Source: Holophagales bacterium UBA2201 (GTDB taxonomy: Bacteria; Acidobacteriota; Thermoanaerobaculia; UBA2201). Taken from it: a stretch of 25,419 nucleotides of DNA. The notes beneath the pieces are model-generated. The model saw only the letters and a program-made list of their open reading frames with translations. It was not told where the DNA came from and did not search any database. The position numbers and the translations under genes were made by a program. The stretch is from the NCBI GenBank assembly GCA_002327305.1, contig DCUZ01000099.1, positions 33,934 through 59,352 on the forward strand, in the 5' to 3' direction. The first letter of the stretch is position 1, and every line of letters begins with the position of its first letter. Below are positions 1 through 7,193 of this stretch, piece after piece.

Positions 1-23
1 AGGTCGGAGGACCTGCGCTACAT
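1..23 (-). repeat. REP-like hairpin, class R1, cut by window edge
   Basis: Read on the minus strand this is ATGTAG followed by the arm GCAGGTC, loop CTCC and arm GACCT, where the window edge truncates it. The same element occurs at 13569-13593, 17513-17537 and 25297-25321. The TAG of its GTAG head serves as the stop codon of the adjacent minus-strand gene. Confidence 0.75.
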
Positions 24-1094
24 TTTTCCCCGCCCGGCGGCACCCGGCCCGAATCCCAGCGCCCCCAGGGCGCTTAAGAGGACCACCGGCATCAGGAAGC
101 GGATACCCACGTGGTCGGCCAGCCAGGGGACATAGCAGGCGTAGAAGAGGAGGTGCCAGCCCCAGGCGGAGAAGACGAAGAGCGCGGCGGTGCGGTTCCG
201 GCGCCACGAGAGCGCCAGGGCCAGGAGGAGGGGAAAGACGACGGGGGCGGAGAAGAACAGCCCCCGGTCCCAGTGGGCGAAAAGCTGGAAAAGGCGTACG
301 GGATCGAGGGAGAACAGCTCGAGGTGCGACACCACCTGGGGCCCGACGGGGGTGGCGACCACGACGCGGTGGTAGCCGGTCAGCCAGGGCGCGCCGAAGG
401 CGAGCGTGTTGTAGGCCAGGAACGGAAGGAGCCCCAGGACGCCTCCCAGGGCGAAGGGGATCTTCCGCCGGGCCAGAAGCAGGCCCAGGAGGACTTGAAT
501 GATGTACGAGGGGCGCAGGAAAACCATCAGGCCCGTCGCCGCCCCCGCCCATCCCTCCCGCCCCGCCTGGAGGCCCCACAGCGCTCCGGCCATGAGGAGG
601 GCGAGGAAGAGGTCCGGGGAGACGCTGTAGGTGTGGAAAAAGGCGTAGGGGAGGAGGAAGACCGAGGCGAAGGCGAGCCCCTGCCGCAGAGGGACCCTGG
701 CGGGCAGGAATCGGGAGAGGATGAACGCCGTCCCGCCCAGGAGGAGGAAGTTGAACAGGAGGAGGCCGTCGAACCCCAGGGCGAGATGGAACGGGAACGC
801 CGCCAGGGGGAGCAGGGGGGGATGCTTCGGCCACAGCCGCCCGTCGCGTCCCAGGGCGTAGAGGGAACTCTCGGGGCGCGGCCCGGGGGGGAAGGGGAGA
901 TTGTCCTCCAGGTAGAGGTCGCCGTCCCGCTCTAAAGAGGCCGCCATGAAGGCATAGGCGACCCCGTCGCCTCGGACGAAGGTGTGGGGGTGGTAGCCGA
1001 CGAGGATGAGCGCGGCGTGGATCAGGATCACGGCCCCCACGAAGGCGTTCCGGGGCGGGTCAGGGCGCATCCGATGATTCCATGGCGGCTTCAT
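18..1094 (-). CDS. Multi-pass membrane protein, GT-C/GT39-like glycosyltransferase
   Basis: A 358-residue hydrophobic protein with roughly eight predicted membrane spans. The first span (about residues 17-33) is followed by a periplasmic loop RGDGVAYAF and GDLYLEDN, resembling the acidic loop after the first helix in polyprenyl-phosphate-sugar glycosyltransferases (GT39/ArnT-like). A KHPPLLPL segment matches the usual position of substrate-loop residues. The family transfers sugars from lipid carriers on the outer face of the inner membrane; the substrate cannot be told here. The start is uncertain: a TTGACT/TTAAAT promoter at 1093-1121 overlaps the first ATG, so Met9 at 1070 may be the real start. 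The stop codon lies inside a REP element. Family assignment is moderate, and assignment as a membrane protein is firm. Confidence 0.7.
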   Translation of the reverse strand: MKPPWNHRMRPDPPRNAFVGAVILIHAALILVGYHPHTFVRGDGVAYAFMAASLERDGDLYLEDNLPFPPGPRPESSLYALGRDGRLWPKHPPLLPLAAFPFHLALGFDGLLLFNFLLLGGTAFILSRFLPARVPLRQGLAFASVFLLPYAFFHTYSVSPDLFLALLMAGALWGLQAGREGWAGAATGLMVFLRPSYIIQVLLGLLLARRKIPFALGGVLGLLPFLAYNTLAFGAPWLTGYHRVVVATPVGPQVVSHLELFSLDPVRLFQLFAHWDRGLFFSAPVVFPLLLALALSWRRNRTAALFVFSAWGWHLLFYACYVPWLADHVGIRFLMPVVLLSALGALGFGPGAAGRGKM

Positions 1095-2311
1095 TTAACC
1101 CCACCCCCGGGCGCAAGTCAAGTTCTGCGGACACTTTGAGGCCAAATCAGGGTATAATCATCCTCATTAAGATTGACGGGAGTTGCGCCACGACCGACCA
1201 TGACCGCACCATCCGGCCCCCATCGCTCAGGATCGGGGACATAGAAATCAGGGTTCCCATCATTCAGGGCGGAATGGGAGTGGGGATTTCTCTGGCCGGC
1301 CTCGCCTCCGCGGTGGCCCGGGAGGGGGGCGTAGGGGTCATTGCCGCCGCCGGGACCGGCTACACCGAACCCGACCTCCACACCGCTTTTATCGAGGCCA
1401 ACCGGCGCGGACTGGAAAAGCAGATCCGGACGGCCCGGGCCGGCACGGACGGCATCCTGGGCGTTAATATCATGGTGGCCCTTTCCAATTACGGCGACCT
1501 GGCGACGACCTCCGCGCAGGAGAAGATCGACATCATCTTTTCGGGCGCCGGCCTCCCCCTGGACCTCCCCAGCCATGTCGACCGCGGAAGGGCGCACCCC
1601 AAACTGGTTCCCATCGTCTCCTCGGGCAAGGCGGCCTCCATCCTGGCGCGGCAATGGCGCAAGAGATACGACTACACGCCCGATGCCTTCGTGGTCGAGG
1701 GCCCCCTCGCGGGGGGGCATCTGGGGTTCAAGAAGGAGCAGATCGATGACCCGGCGTACGCGCTGGAACGGCTCGTCCCCGAGGTGGTGGAGGCCCTGCG
1801 CGATTTCAGGGACGCCGCCGGGCGCCCCATTCCGGTCATCGCCGCCGGGGGGATCTACACGGGGGGGGATATGTTCCGGATGATGCACCGCCACGGCGCG
1901 GCCGGGGTGCAAATGGCCACCCGGTTCGTGGGGACCGTGGAGTGCGACGCCTCCGACGCGTTCAAAGAGGCCTACTTGAACGCCGGGAAGGAGAGCCTGC
2001 GCATCATCCAGAGCCCTGTCGGGATGCCGGGGCGGGCCATCGACAACGAGTTCCTGCGCCGCGTGGACCGGGGGGAGAAGGTGCCCTATTCGTGCCCCTA
2101 CCACTGCCTCATCCCCTGTGACTGGGAGCGGAGCCCCTACTGCATCGCCAACGCCCTCTTCAGCGCGCGCAAGGGGGCGATGCACCAGGGGTTCGCCTTC
2201 GCCGGGGCCAACGCCTGGCGCGTGGACCGCATCGTCCCGGTCCATGATCTCATGGAGTCCCTTTTGGGCGAGTACGCCGAGGCGGCGGAACAGGATTCCG
2301 GCGGTTCCTGA
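1082..2311 (+). CDS. NAD(P)H-dependent flavin oxidoreductase, nitronate monooxygenase family
   Basis: A TIM-barrel flavoprotein of the 2-nitropropane dioxygenase/nitronate monooxygenase family (COG2070). Numbered from ATG 1082, the FMN-phosphate region PIIQGGMGVG is at about 59-68, the conserved GGHLG holding the catalytic-type histidine is near residue 212, and phosphate-binding motifs IAAGGIYTGGD and GVQMATRFVGT follow. The C-terminus has a cysteine cluster CPYHCLIPC...PYC, usual in this bacterial subfamily. The family oxidises alkyl nitronates, or acts as an enoyl-reductase-like flavoenzyme; the substrate is unknown. The start is unresolved: ATG 1082 precedes the TATAAT at 1153 and overlaps the divergent gene, and family homology begins only near residue 48. 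TTG 1136 or a non-standard ATT at 1166 are alternatives. Confidence 0.88.
   Translation: MAASFNPTPGRKSSSADTLRPNQGIIILIKIDGSCATTDHDRTIRPPSLRIGDIEIRVPIIQGGMGVGISLAGLASAVAREGGVGVIAAAGTGYTEPDLHTAFIEANRRGLEKQIRTARAGTDGILGVNIMVALSNYGDLATTSAQEKIDIIFSGAGLPLDLPSHVDRGRAHPKLVPIVSSGKAASILARQWRKRYDYTPDAFVVEGPLAGGHLGFKKEQIDDPAYALERLVPEVVEALRDFRDAAGRPIPVIAAGGIYTGGDMFRMMHRHGAAGVQMATRFVGTVECDASDAFKEAYLNAGKESLRIIQSPVGMPGRAIDNEFLRRVDRGEKVPYSCPYHCLIPCDWERSPYCIANALFSARKGAMHQGFAFAGANAWRVDRIVPVHDLMESLLGEYAEAAEQDSGGS
1093..1121 (-). promoter_or_regulatory. Candidate sigma-70 promoter for the minus-strand membrane protein
   Basis: On the minus strand, TTGACT (1116-1121) is separated by 17 bases from TTAAAT (1093-1098). 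The -10 box overlaps the first possible ATG of the gene, which favours the internal ATG at 1070 as the start. Confidence 0.4.
1153..1158 (+). promoter_or_regulatory. Consensus -10 box TATAAT for the flavoprotein gene
   Basis: A perfect TATAAT with no convincing -35. Transcription would begin near 1165-1166. No ATG, GTG or TTG lies in the coding frame between there and the conserved domain; the in-frame codon at the expected start point is ATT at 1166. Confidence 0.45.
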
Positions 2312-2335
2312 TCGTCCGCCGCCGGAGCACTTCTT

Positions 2336-2377
2336 CTTCAGTCTTTCGCCTTCAGTCCTGAGGCCTGCTCCTACTCC
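2336..2377. repeat. Degenerate heptad array (7-base period)
   Basis: Consecutive heptads CTTCAGT, CTTTCGC, CTTCAGT, CCTGAGG, CCTGCTC, CTACTCC fill the space between two convergent genes and run over the stop codon of the minus-strand gene. Wording on the reverse strand (ACTGAAG, GCGAAAG) resembles the array at 11579. Confidence 0.6.
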
Positions 2378-3129
2378 CCGTCCTTCTCCTCGTAGTTGAC
2401 CATCACGGTGGTCCCCTCCTCTCCGGAGGCCGCCGAAACGGTGCAGTGCCGGCCGCCGCTGCGGGCGTCCACCACGCCGCCCGTGGCGCCCCCGCCGGAG
2501 AAGGTCTGGCGGTTCACTTCGAAACCGGCGGCCTTGAAGACCGCGTCGAAGTGGTCCATCACGGCCAGGGGGGCGTCGGAGCTTTGGAACTGGAACCCGC
2601 CGGCCGACTTGCCCGCTTCGGTCATCGAGAAGGTCCCCTCGATCGTGACGCCGGGATACCGGGGCACCCAGGCGGGGTGCTCGGTCCCGGCGCCGGTCCC
2701 CAGGGAGAATTTCCCTTCCTGGGATTCGACGGTGAACCCCCCCTCGTCTTTCGAGCCGATGGACACCCTCTCCCCCTTCGATCCGGTGAAATCGATCTTC
2801 CCCTCCTTCACCGCGGAGAGATCCATGGTAATCACCTCGCCGGTCTTCTTGTTGCGGATGGTGATGGTGCCGGCCGCATCGTTGGTGGAGACGATTTCCA
2901 GGTCGGGATTGGCCGCCACGATGAATTTGGCCGCGGCCATTTGGGGGTCCTTGGCCGCCTTGGAGACGGTGCGGGCGAAGAAAAATCCGCCGGCGAGGAC
3001 CACCGCCAGGGCGATGACCAGGAGGCCGCCGCATCCGATGGCCACCCAGGCCAGGACGGGGAGGCCCTTCTTTTTGGGGGCCGGTGCGGGAGCGGACGGG
3101 ACGGGGGGGGGGACGGGGGTCGAGCTCAT
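2371..3129 (-). CDS. Membrane-anchored protein of unknown function
   Basis: A 252-residue protein. The N-terminus is a cytoplasmic proline/alanine-rich stretch with a KKK patch (about 2-21), followed by one transmembrane helix (about 22-50) and a roughly 200-residue extracytoplasmic part rich in beta-type alternation, with Gly/Thr-rich strands. I do not recognise the domain. The start at 3129 is chosen over an upstream ATG at 3171 because AGGAGG sits 5 bases before it and the segment between the two carries the promoter. The extended -10 at 3162-3170 fits a short leader. It converges on the flavoprotein gene and is divergent from the small membrane protein at 3243. Confidence 0.8.
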   Translation of the reverse strand: MSSTPVPPPVPSAPAPAPKKKGLPVLAWVAIGCGGLLVIALAVVLAGGFFFARTVSKAAKDPQMAAAKFIVAANPDLEIVSTNDAAGTITIRNKKTGEVITMDLSAVKEGKIDFTGSKGERVSIGSKDEGGFTVESQEGKFSLGTGAGTEHPAWVPRYPGVTIEGTFSMTEAGKSAGGFQFQSSDAPLAVMDHFDAVFKAAGFEVNRQTFSGGGATGGVVDARSGGRHCTVSAASGEEGTTVMVNYEEKDGE

Positions 3130-3161
3130 GATTGCCTCCTGTGAGGGGATTGTCGCCATCC

Positions 3162-3170
3162 ATTGTAGCA
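3162..3170 (-). promoter_or_regulatory. Extended -10 TGCTACAAT
   Basis: On the minus strand TGCTACAAT lies 32 bases before ATG 3129, giving a leader of about 26 bases with an AGGAGG ribosome site. It belongs to the recurrent TGnTATnAT motif of this window. Confidence 0.5.
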
Positions 3171-3203
3171 TGACCCGTTCCCCTTGCGGGAGGCCCGCGG
3201 CGG

Positions 3204-3212
3204 TGCCATAAT
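3204..3212 (+). promoter_or_regulatory. Extended -10 TGCCATAAT
   Basis: TGCCATAAT lies 30 bases upstream of ATG 3243, back-to-back with the minus-strand promoter at 3162-3170. The two form a compact divergent promoter region. Confidence 0.45.
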
Positions 3213-3242
3213 AGGAACGGGACCGAATCCGGGAGGTGAACC

Positions 3243-3623
3243 ATGAGCGAACGTGGACCGCGCGCCGGCTGGACCTGGGGAGGGCTGGGGGCCCTGCTCT
3301 GGATCCTGGTTTTCGGGGTCGTCCTGGCCGTCAGGGGGCATGCCTGGCGGGCCATTTTGTGTTTCGGCCTCTTCGGGGCCGGCGCCGTGTACCTTTCGGC
3401 CTTCGCCCCGTGGAAATACCGCGACACCCCCCTGTGGAAGCCCTATCTGGGGTTCGTTCTCCTGCTGTGCGCCTCCGGTGCCGCGCTCTTCGTCGCATTG
3501 CACGGCCTGATCCCCTCGGGGGAGCGGCTGAGCCCCTGGCTGTTGTTCCTCCTTCTTCCCCTTTCCCTTCCCGTGTTCACTTTCGGCCGGAAGACCTGGG
3601 GCGACCTCCACGGCAGGAGTTGA
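3243..3623 (+). CDS. Small four-helix integral membrane protein, unknown function
   Basis: A 126-residue protein that is almost entirely hydrophobic, with four likely membrane helices (about 11-30, 33-53, 66-87, 97-114). Short loops carry basic residues (GHAWR, FAPWKYRD). No family is recognised. The start is supported by GGGAGGTG 6-7 bases upstream and by an extended -10 at 3204. It is followed by a 185-base spacer before the CorA gene, which has its own promoter, so it is probably transcribed alone. Confidence 0.75.
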   Translation: MSERGPRAGWTWGGLGALLWILVFGVVLAVRGHAWRAILCFGLFGAGAVYLSAFAPWKYRDTPLWKPYLGFVLLLCASGAALFVALHGLIPSGERLSPWLLFLLLPLSLPVFTFGRKTWGDLHGRS

Positions 3624-3741
3624 CGGCGATGGCGGCGGGTGCGGCCGGCCCGGCGTTGCGATCGTAAAATGCTATAAAATCAGCAGGATGGAAGTGGGCC
3701 GACACCTCCACTTTCCGGGTCCTTCCGGCCTTCCTGATGCG

Positions 3742-3750
3742 TGCTATAAT
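3742..3750 (+). promoter_or_regulatory. Extended -10 TGCTATAAT upstream of the CorA-type gene
   Basis: A perfect TGnTATAAT. Transcription would start near 3757, leaving a leader of about 50 bases that contains AAAGGAGG before ATG 3809. A second similar box, TGCTATAAA, is at 3670-3678. No good -35 is visible for either. Confidence 0.55.
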
Positions 3751-3808
3751 GACGCCTTCCCGAAGGAGTAGGCCGTAGAGGAACGGCCGGAAAGGAGGCC
3801 CCCAGGGG

Positions 3809-4732
3809 ATGCTCAAGCGCTATGCCCTGCTCCACGACCGCGTCGTCCACTCCGAGGCGGAGAACGCCCCCATCATGGTCTTCGTCAACCCGGACGAGGA
3901 GGAACGCCGCACCCTGATCGAGGCCTTCTCGGTGGACGAACACACCCTCCTCTCCTCCCTCGACCCGGAGGAGCTCGCCCGCATCGAGTTCGAGCCCAAT
4001 CACGCCGCCCTCATCTTCAAGACCCCCCGCAACTACTCCGGGGCGGACCAACTGCTGTTCAAGGCCTCCACCATGGGCGCCTTCCTCTTCGCCGACCGCC
4101 TCATCGTGGTGGCGGGGACCGACACCCCCCTCTTCGAGGGCAAGATCTTCTCCAAGGTCCCCTCCCTGCCCGATCTGCTGCTCAAACTCATCCACCGCGC
4201 CATCTTCCACTTCCTGGAGCACCTCAAGATCATCAACATGCTCTCGGAGGAACTGGAGCACAAGATCAACCTCTCGCTGGAGAACAAGTACCTGATCAAC
4301 CTCTTCACGCTGGAAAAAAGCCTGGTCTACTACCTCAACTCCATCAATTCCAACGGCGTCCTCATCGAGCGGCTCAAGCACAACCAGGTCAAGATGGGGT
4401 TCACCACGGAGCAGTTGGAACTCCTCGACGACCTCCTCATCGAACACAACCAGTGCTACCGCCAGGCGGAGATCTACTCCAACATCCTGGCCTCCCTGAT
4501 GGACGCCCGCGCCTCCATCGTCAGCAACAACCTCAACGTACTGATGAAGACCCTCAACATCATCACCATCGGCATCATGGTCCCCACCCTCGTGGTCTCC
4601 ATCTTCTCCATGAACGTGCCGCTCCCCATCTCCCAGGAGTTGGAAGCGTTCCAATCCTTCTGGTGGATCATGCTGCTGGCGGGCGTCTCCGGGATGGGGG
4701 TCTTTGCCCTGTGGCGGCTGAGGCGGTGGTAG
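3809..4732 (+). CDS. CorA-type divalent metal ion transporter
   Basis: A 307-residue protein with the CorA plan: a soluble alpha/beta N-terminal domain (about 1-110), long helices (about 130-245) forming the funnel, and two C-terminal membrane helices (about 249-268 and 284-302) ending in a basic tail LRRW. The signature GMN at the end of TM1 appears as SMN (267-269, in FSMNVPLP), a variant seen in some CorA-like clades. CorA pentamers move Mg2+ (sometimes Co2+/Ni2+) across the inner membrane. AAAGGAGG upstream and the TGCTATAAT promoter support the start. The deacetylase gene follows 31 bases later and may share the transcript. Confidence 0.88.
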   Translation: MLKRYALLHDRVVHSEAENAPIMVFVNPDEEERRTLIEAFSVDEHTLLSSLDPEELARIEFEPNHAALIFKTPRNYSGADQLLFKASTMGAFLFADRLIVVAGTDTPLFEGKIFSKVPSLPDLLLKLIHRAIFHFLEHLKIINMLSEELEHKINLSLENKYLINLFTLEKSLVYYLNSINSNGVLIERLKHNQVKMGFTTEQLELLDDLLIEHNQCYRQAEIYSNILASLMDARASIVSNNLNVLMKTLNIITIGIMVPTLVVSIFSMNVPLPISQELEAFQSFWWIMLLAGVSGMGVFALWRLRRW

Positions 4733-4763
4733 GGCGCGGCCCCGGGATCCGAGGCCTGCGGCG

Positions 4764-5780
4764 GTGAGGATCCCCCGCTTGGTCTGCCGACTCGGTCCCG
4801 GCCCACGGTCCTGGATGGAAGGGTGGGTCATGGTCTTGTGCCTGCTGGGCCCCCTCTTCGCAGGCCCGCCCGCCGGACCATCGCCGTTCGGTCCCGATGA
4901 AGTGGTGCTGATCCTGCATGCCGACGATCTGGGAATGTGCCATTCCATGAACGCCGCGGGAGTCGAAGCGTTGCGCGCCGGGGCCGTGAGCAGCGCCAGT
5001 GTCATGGTCTCCACCCCCTGGTTTCCCGAGATGGCTGAAATTGCCCGGTCCCACCCCGAATGGGACCTGGGGATCCATTTGACCTTCACCAGCGAGTGGG
5101 AGGGATACCGTTGGCGACCGCTCACGGGCCGGTCCCCGGAAAGCGGCCTGCTGGATCCCTCCGGGTACTATTGGAAAACGCTTGCGGATGTCCGTGATCA
5201 TGCCTCCAAGTCTGAAATGGAGGACGAAATGCGCGCCCAGATTGAACGGGCTCTCCGCGCGGGGCTGCGCCCCACCCACCTGGATTCCCACATGGGGACC
5301 GTGTTTTCGAAGCCGGCGTTCATTGAATCCTACGTCCGACTCGCCGCCGAGTACAAGATCCCCTGCATGCTTCCCAAGGCCACGCCGGACCTCCTGGAAC
5401 GGCTGAAGGTCAGGCAATCCGACCACTACACGGAGGAACAATTGCCCTGGCTCCATCCGCCTTTCGCGGTGGTGGACCGCCTGCACATGGACGGCGTCAG
5501 GGGCCGGACCGTGGAGGAGAGACGGAAGGGCTATCATGACCTGCTCCGGGGGCTCAAACCGGGCGTCAACGTGATCATCGTCCATCTGGCCGCCAGAGGG
5601 GATGAGATCGAGGCCATCCTTCCCCGGTACGCGCCGGAGTGGTGCGCCGATCTCGACATTTTCATCGATCCCGGAACGCTGCAACTGATCCGCGATCTCA
5701 ATATACGCCTCATCGGGTGGAAGGACCTGTCGCCCCTTCTGGGGCACTACCTCGGATCTTCGCCGGGCGGCTGTCGGTAG
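4764..5780 (+). CDS. YdjC/ChbG-HpnK family carbohydrate deacetylase, secreted or membrane-anchored
   Basis: The domain starts near residue 45 with the metal-binding HADDLGMC motif (the NADD-type motif of the YdjC fold), followed by GIHLTFTSEWEG and THLDSHMGT, whose Asp and His residues match the family's metal ligands. A late HLA motif is also present. Members remove acetyl groups from N-acetylated sugars or oligosaccharides. The start is uncertain: GTG 4764 gives a plausible signal peptide (basic n-region, hydrophobic WVMVLCLLGPLF, then AGPPAG), while ATG 4815 or 4830 would shorten it; GGAAGGG sits before 4830. Export would suggest envelope or extracellular glycans as substrate. It follows corA closely and no separate promoter is seen. 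Confidence 0.82.
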   Translation: MRIPRLVCRLGPGPRSWMEGWVMVLCLLGPLFAGPPAGPSPFGPDEVVLILHADDLGMCHSMNAAGVEALRAGAVSSASVMVSTPWFPEMAEIARSHPEWDLGIHLTFTSEWEGYRWRPLTGRSPESGLLDPSGYYWKTLADVRDHASKSEMEDEMRAQIERALRAGLRPTHLDSHMGTVFSKPAFIESYVRLAAEYKIPCMLPKATPDLLERLKVRQSDHYTEEQLPWLHPPFAVVDRLHMDGVRGRTVEERRKGYHDLLRGLKPGVNVIIVHLAARGDEIEAILPRYAPEWCADLDIFIDPGTLQLIRDLNIRLIGWKDLSPLLGHYLGSSPGGCR

Positions 5781-5852
5781 ATCTCCTCTTCCGGTCCCGC
5801 CATTGCGGCCCGGAGGAGGGGGCGGTGAAACGGCCGCACCGCAGCGGTTTGG

Positions 5853-5889
5853 GCGCGGAAAAATTTTTTTCCGCGCAATCTGGTAAAAT
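5853..5889 (+). promoter_or_regulatory. Palindrome plus extended -10 TGGTAAAAT; leaderless start predicted
   Basis: GCGCGGAAAAA and its exact complement flank TT (5853-5876). TGGTAAAAT (5881-5889) follows, and ATG 5896 begins 7 bases after the -10. The expected transcription start coincides with the A of the ATG, so the operon mRNA should lack a 5-prime leader. The palindrome covers the -35 position and could be an operator. Confidence 0.5.
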
Positions 5890-5895
5890 AAAGCC

Positions 5896-6957
5896 ATGAA
5901 ATCCAGGGCCTTGGGGCTCCTTTCGGGCGGGCTCGACTCCTCCCTGGCGGCGCTGTTGCTCCAGGAGCAGGGGATCGAGGTCAAGGGGCTCTATTTCAAC
6001 ACCGGCTTCTGCCTGGTGGAGGCGGCCCAGCGGGTCCCGCGGCGGGGGGCCCCCCGGGCGGTCCACCACGGGGAGCGGTTCGCCTCGGCCTTCGAGATCC
6101 CCATGGAGATCGTGGACATCCGCGACGAGTACCTTCAGCGCGTCCTGCGGCACCCCAAGCACGGCTACGGCTCGGGGTTCAATCCCTGCATCGACTGCCG
6201 CATCTTCATGCTGACCAGGGCGCGGGAGATCATGGAGCGGGAGGGGTGGGACTTCATCTTCACCGGCGAGGTGCTGGGCCAGCGCCCCATGACGCAGATG
6301 CCGCGCACCATGAAACTGATCGAGCGTTCCGCCGGCCTGGAGGGGCGCATCGTCCGTCCCCTCTGCGCCAAAGGGCTCCCCCCGACGCCGGCCGAGATCG
6401 AGGGAAAGGTGGACCGGGAACGCCTCCTGGACCTTTCCGGCCGCCGGCGCATCCGGCAGATGGAACTGGCCCGGAGGTTCGGACTGACCGATTACCCGAC
6501 GCCCTCGGGCGGGTGCTGTTTCCTCACCGATCCCCACCTGAAATGGAGGTTTTTGGACCTGGTGCGGCACCGCCCCATCGACGACATCCCCTACCGCGAC
6601 TTCTTCCTCCTCAAGTTCGGCCGCCATTTCCGCCTCTCACCGGCGGCCAAGCTCATCGTGGGGCGGGAGGAGTCGGAAAACGAGTTCCTGATGGAGCGGG
6701 GCGAGGGGTTCGTCCTGATCCGGCCCGAGAGCCGGACGGGCCCCCTCGCCCTCCTCGATCCCGCCGCCGGAGAGGCCGACCTGGACGCCGCGCTCGGCCT
6801 GATGGCGGCCTACTGCGCCCAGGACCCCGGGGAGGCCGTCACCTTTTCCGTGGTCCGGCCCGGCGGGGAGGCCGTGGAGCGGGCCGCCCGGCCCGACCCG
6901 GAGGGACTGGAAAAACGGCGCATCGCCAAGGAGACCGTATGGAAGCGAAAAAATTGA
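5896..6957 (+). CDS. PP-loop ATPase, MnmA/ThiI-like tRNA-thiolation family
   Basis: A 353-residue protein with the PP-loop SGGLDSS at 10-16, which adenylates the target before sulfur transfer. NPCIDCRIFM (C98, C101) and SGGCCFLTD (C207, C208) are cysteine motifs typical of a family often labelled tRNA (5-methylaminomethyl-2-thiouridylate) methyltransferase-like. GEVLGQRPMTQ and the block around residues 150-185 (PLCAKGLPPT, LDLSGRRRIRQ) are also family hallmarks. It is shorter at the N-terminus than classical MnmA and lacks a THUMP domain, so the true RNA target is open. It heads a tight operon: the next gene starts inside its 3-prime end. No ribosome site precedes the ATG, consistent with a leaderless start. 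Confidence 0.85.
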   Translation: MKSRALGLLSGGLDSSLAALLLQEQGIEVKGLYFNTGFCLVEAAQRVPRRGAPRAVHHGERFASAFEIPMEIVDIRDEYLQRVLRHPKHGYGSGFNPCIDCRIFMLTRAREIMEREGWDFIFTGEVLGQRPMTQMPRTMKLIERSAGLEGRIVRPLCAKGLPPTPAEIEGKVDRERLLDLSGRRRIRQMELARRFGLTDYPTPSGGCCFLTDPHLKWRFLDLVRHRPIDDIPYRDFFLLKFGRHFRLSPAAKLIVGREESENEFLMERGEGFVLIRPESRTGPLALLDPAAGEADLDAALGLMAAYCAQDPGEAVTFSVVRPGGEAVERAARPDPEGLEKRRIAKETVWKRKN

Positions 6958-7193
6958 GGGAGTTCCTGGACAAGTACCCCAACGCGGTGGAGATCGTCCC
7001 GCTGGAGGAGGTGGTGGTGGATTCCGCCCGCGGGTCGGCCGACCGTCCCGGCACGCTGAAACTGGCCATCCCCGACGCGGTGGTGAAGAACCTGCGCGGC
7101 GACCCGTCGAAACGGGACACCCTCCTCCTCGTCCACATCCCGCATGACCTGGTGGAACGGGAGGCAAGCCCCATCATCCTGCCCGGCTTATGA
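6939..7193 (+). CDS. Small protein of unknown function within the operon
   Basis: An 84-residue ORF starting at ATG 6939, overlapping the PP-loop gene by 19 bases and sharing ATGA (7190-7193) with the phosphoesterase gene. The protein is soluble and charged, with an alternating pattern KLAIPDAVVKNLRG...TLLLVHIPHDLV suggesting a small alpha/beta fold. There is no C-terminal Gly-Gly, so it is not a ubiquitin-like sulfur carrier. Overlaps on both sides and continuity of the operon argue that it is real. Family not recognised. Confidence 0.65.
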   Translation: MEAKKLREFLDKYPNAVEIVPLEEVVVDSARGSADRPGTLKLAIPDAVVKNLRGDPSKRDTLLLVHIPHDLVEREASPIILPGL

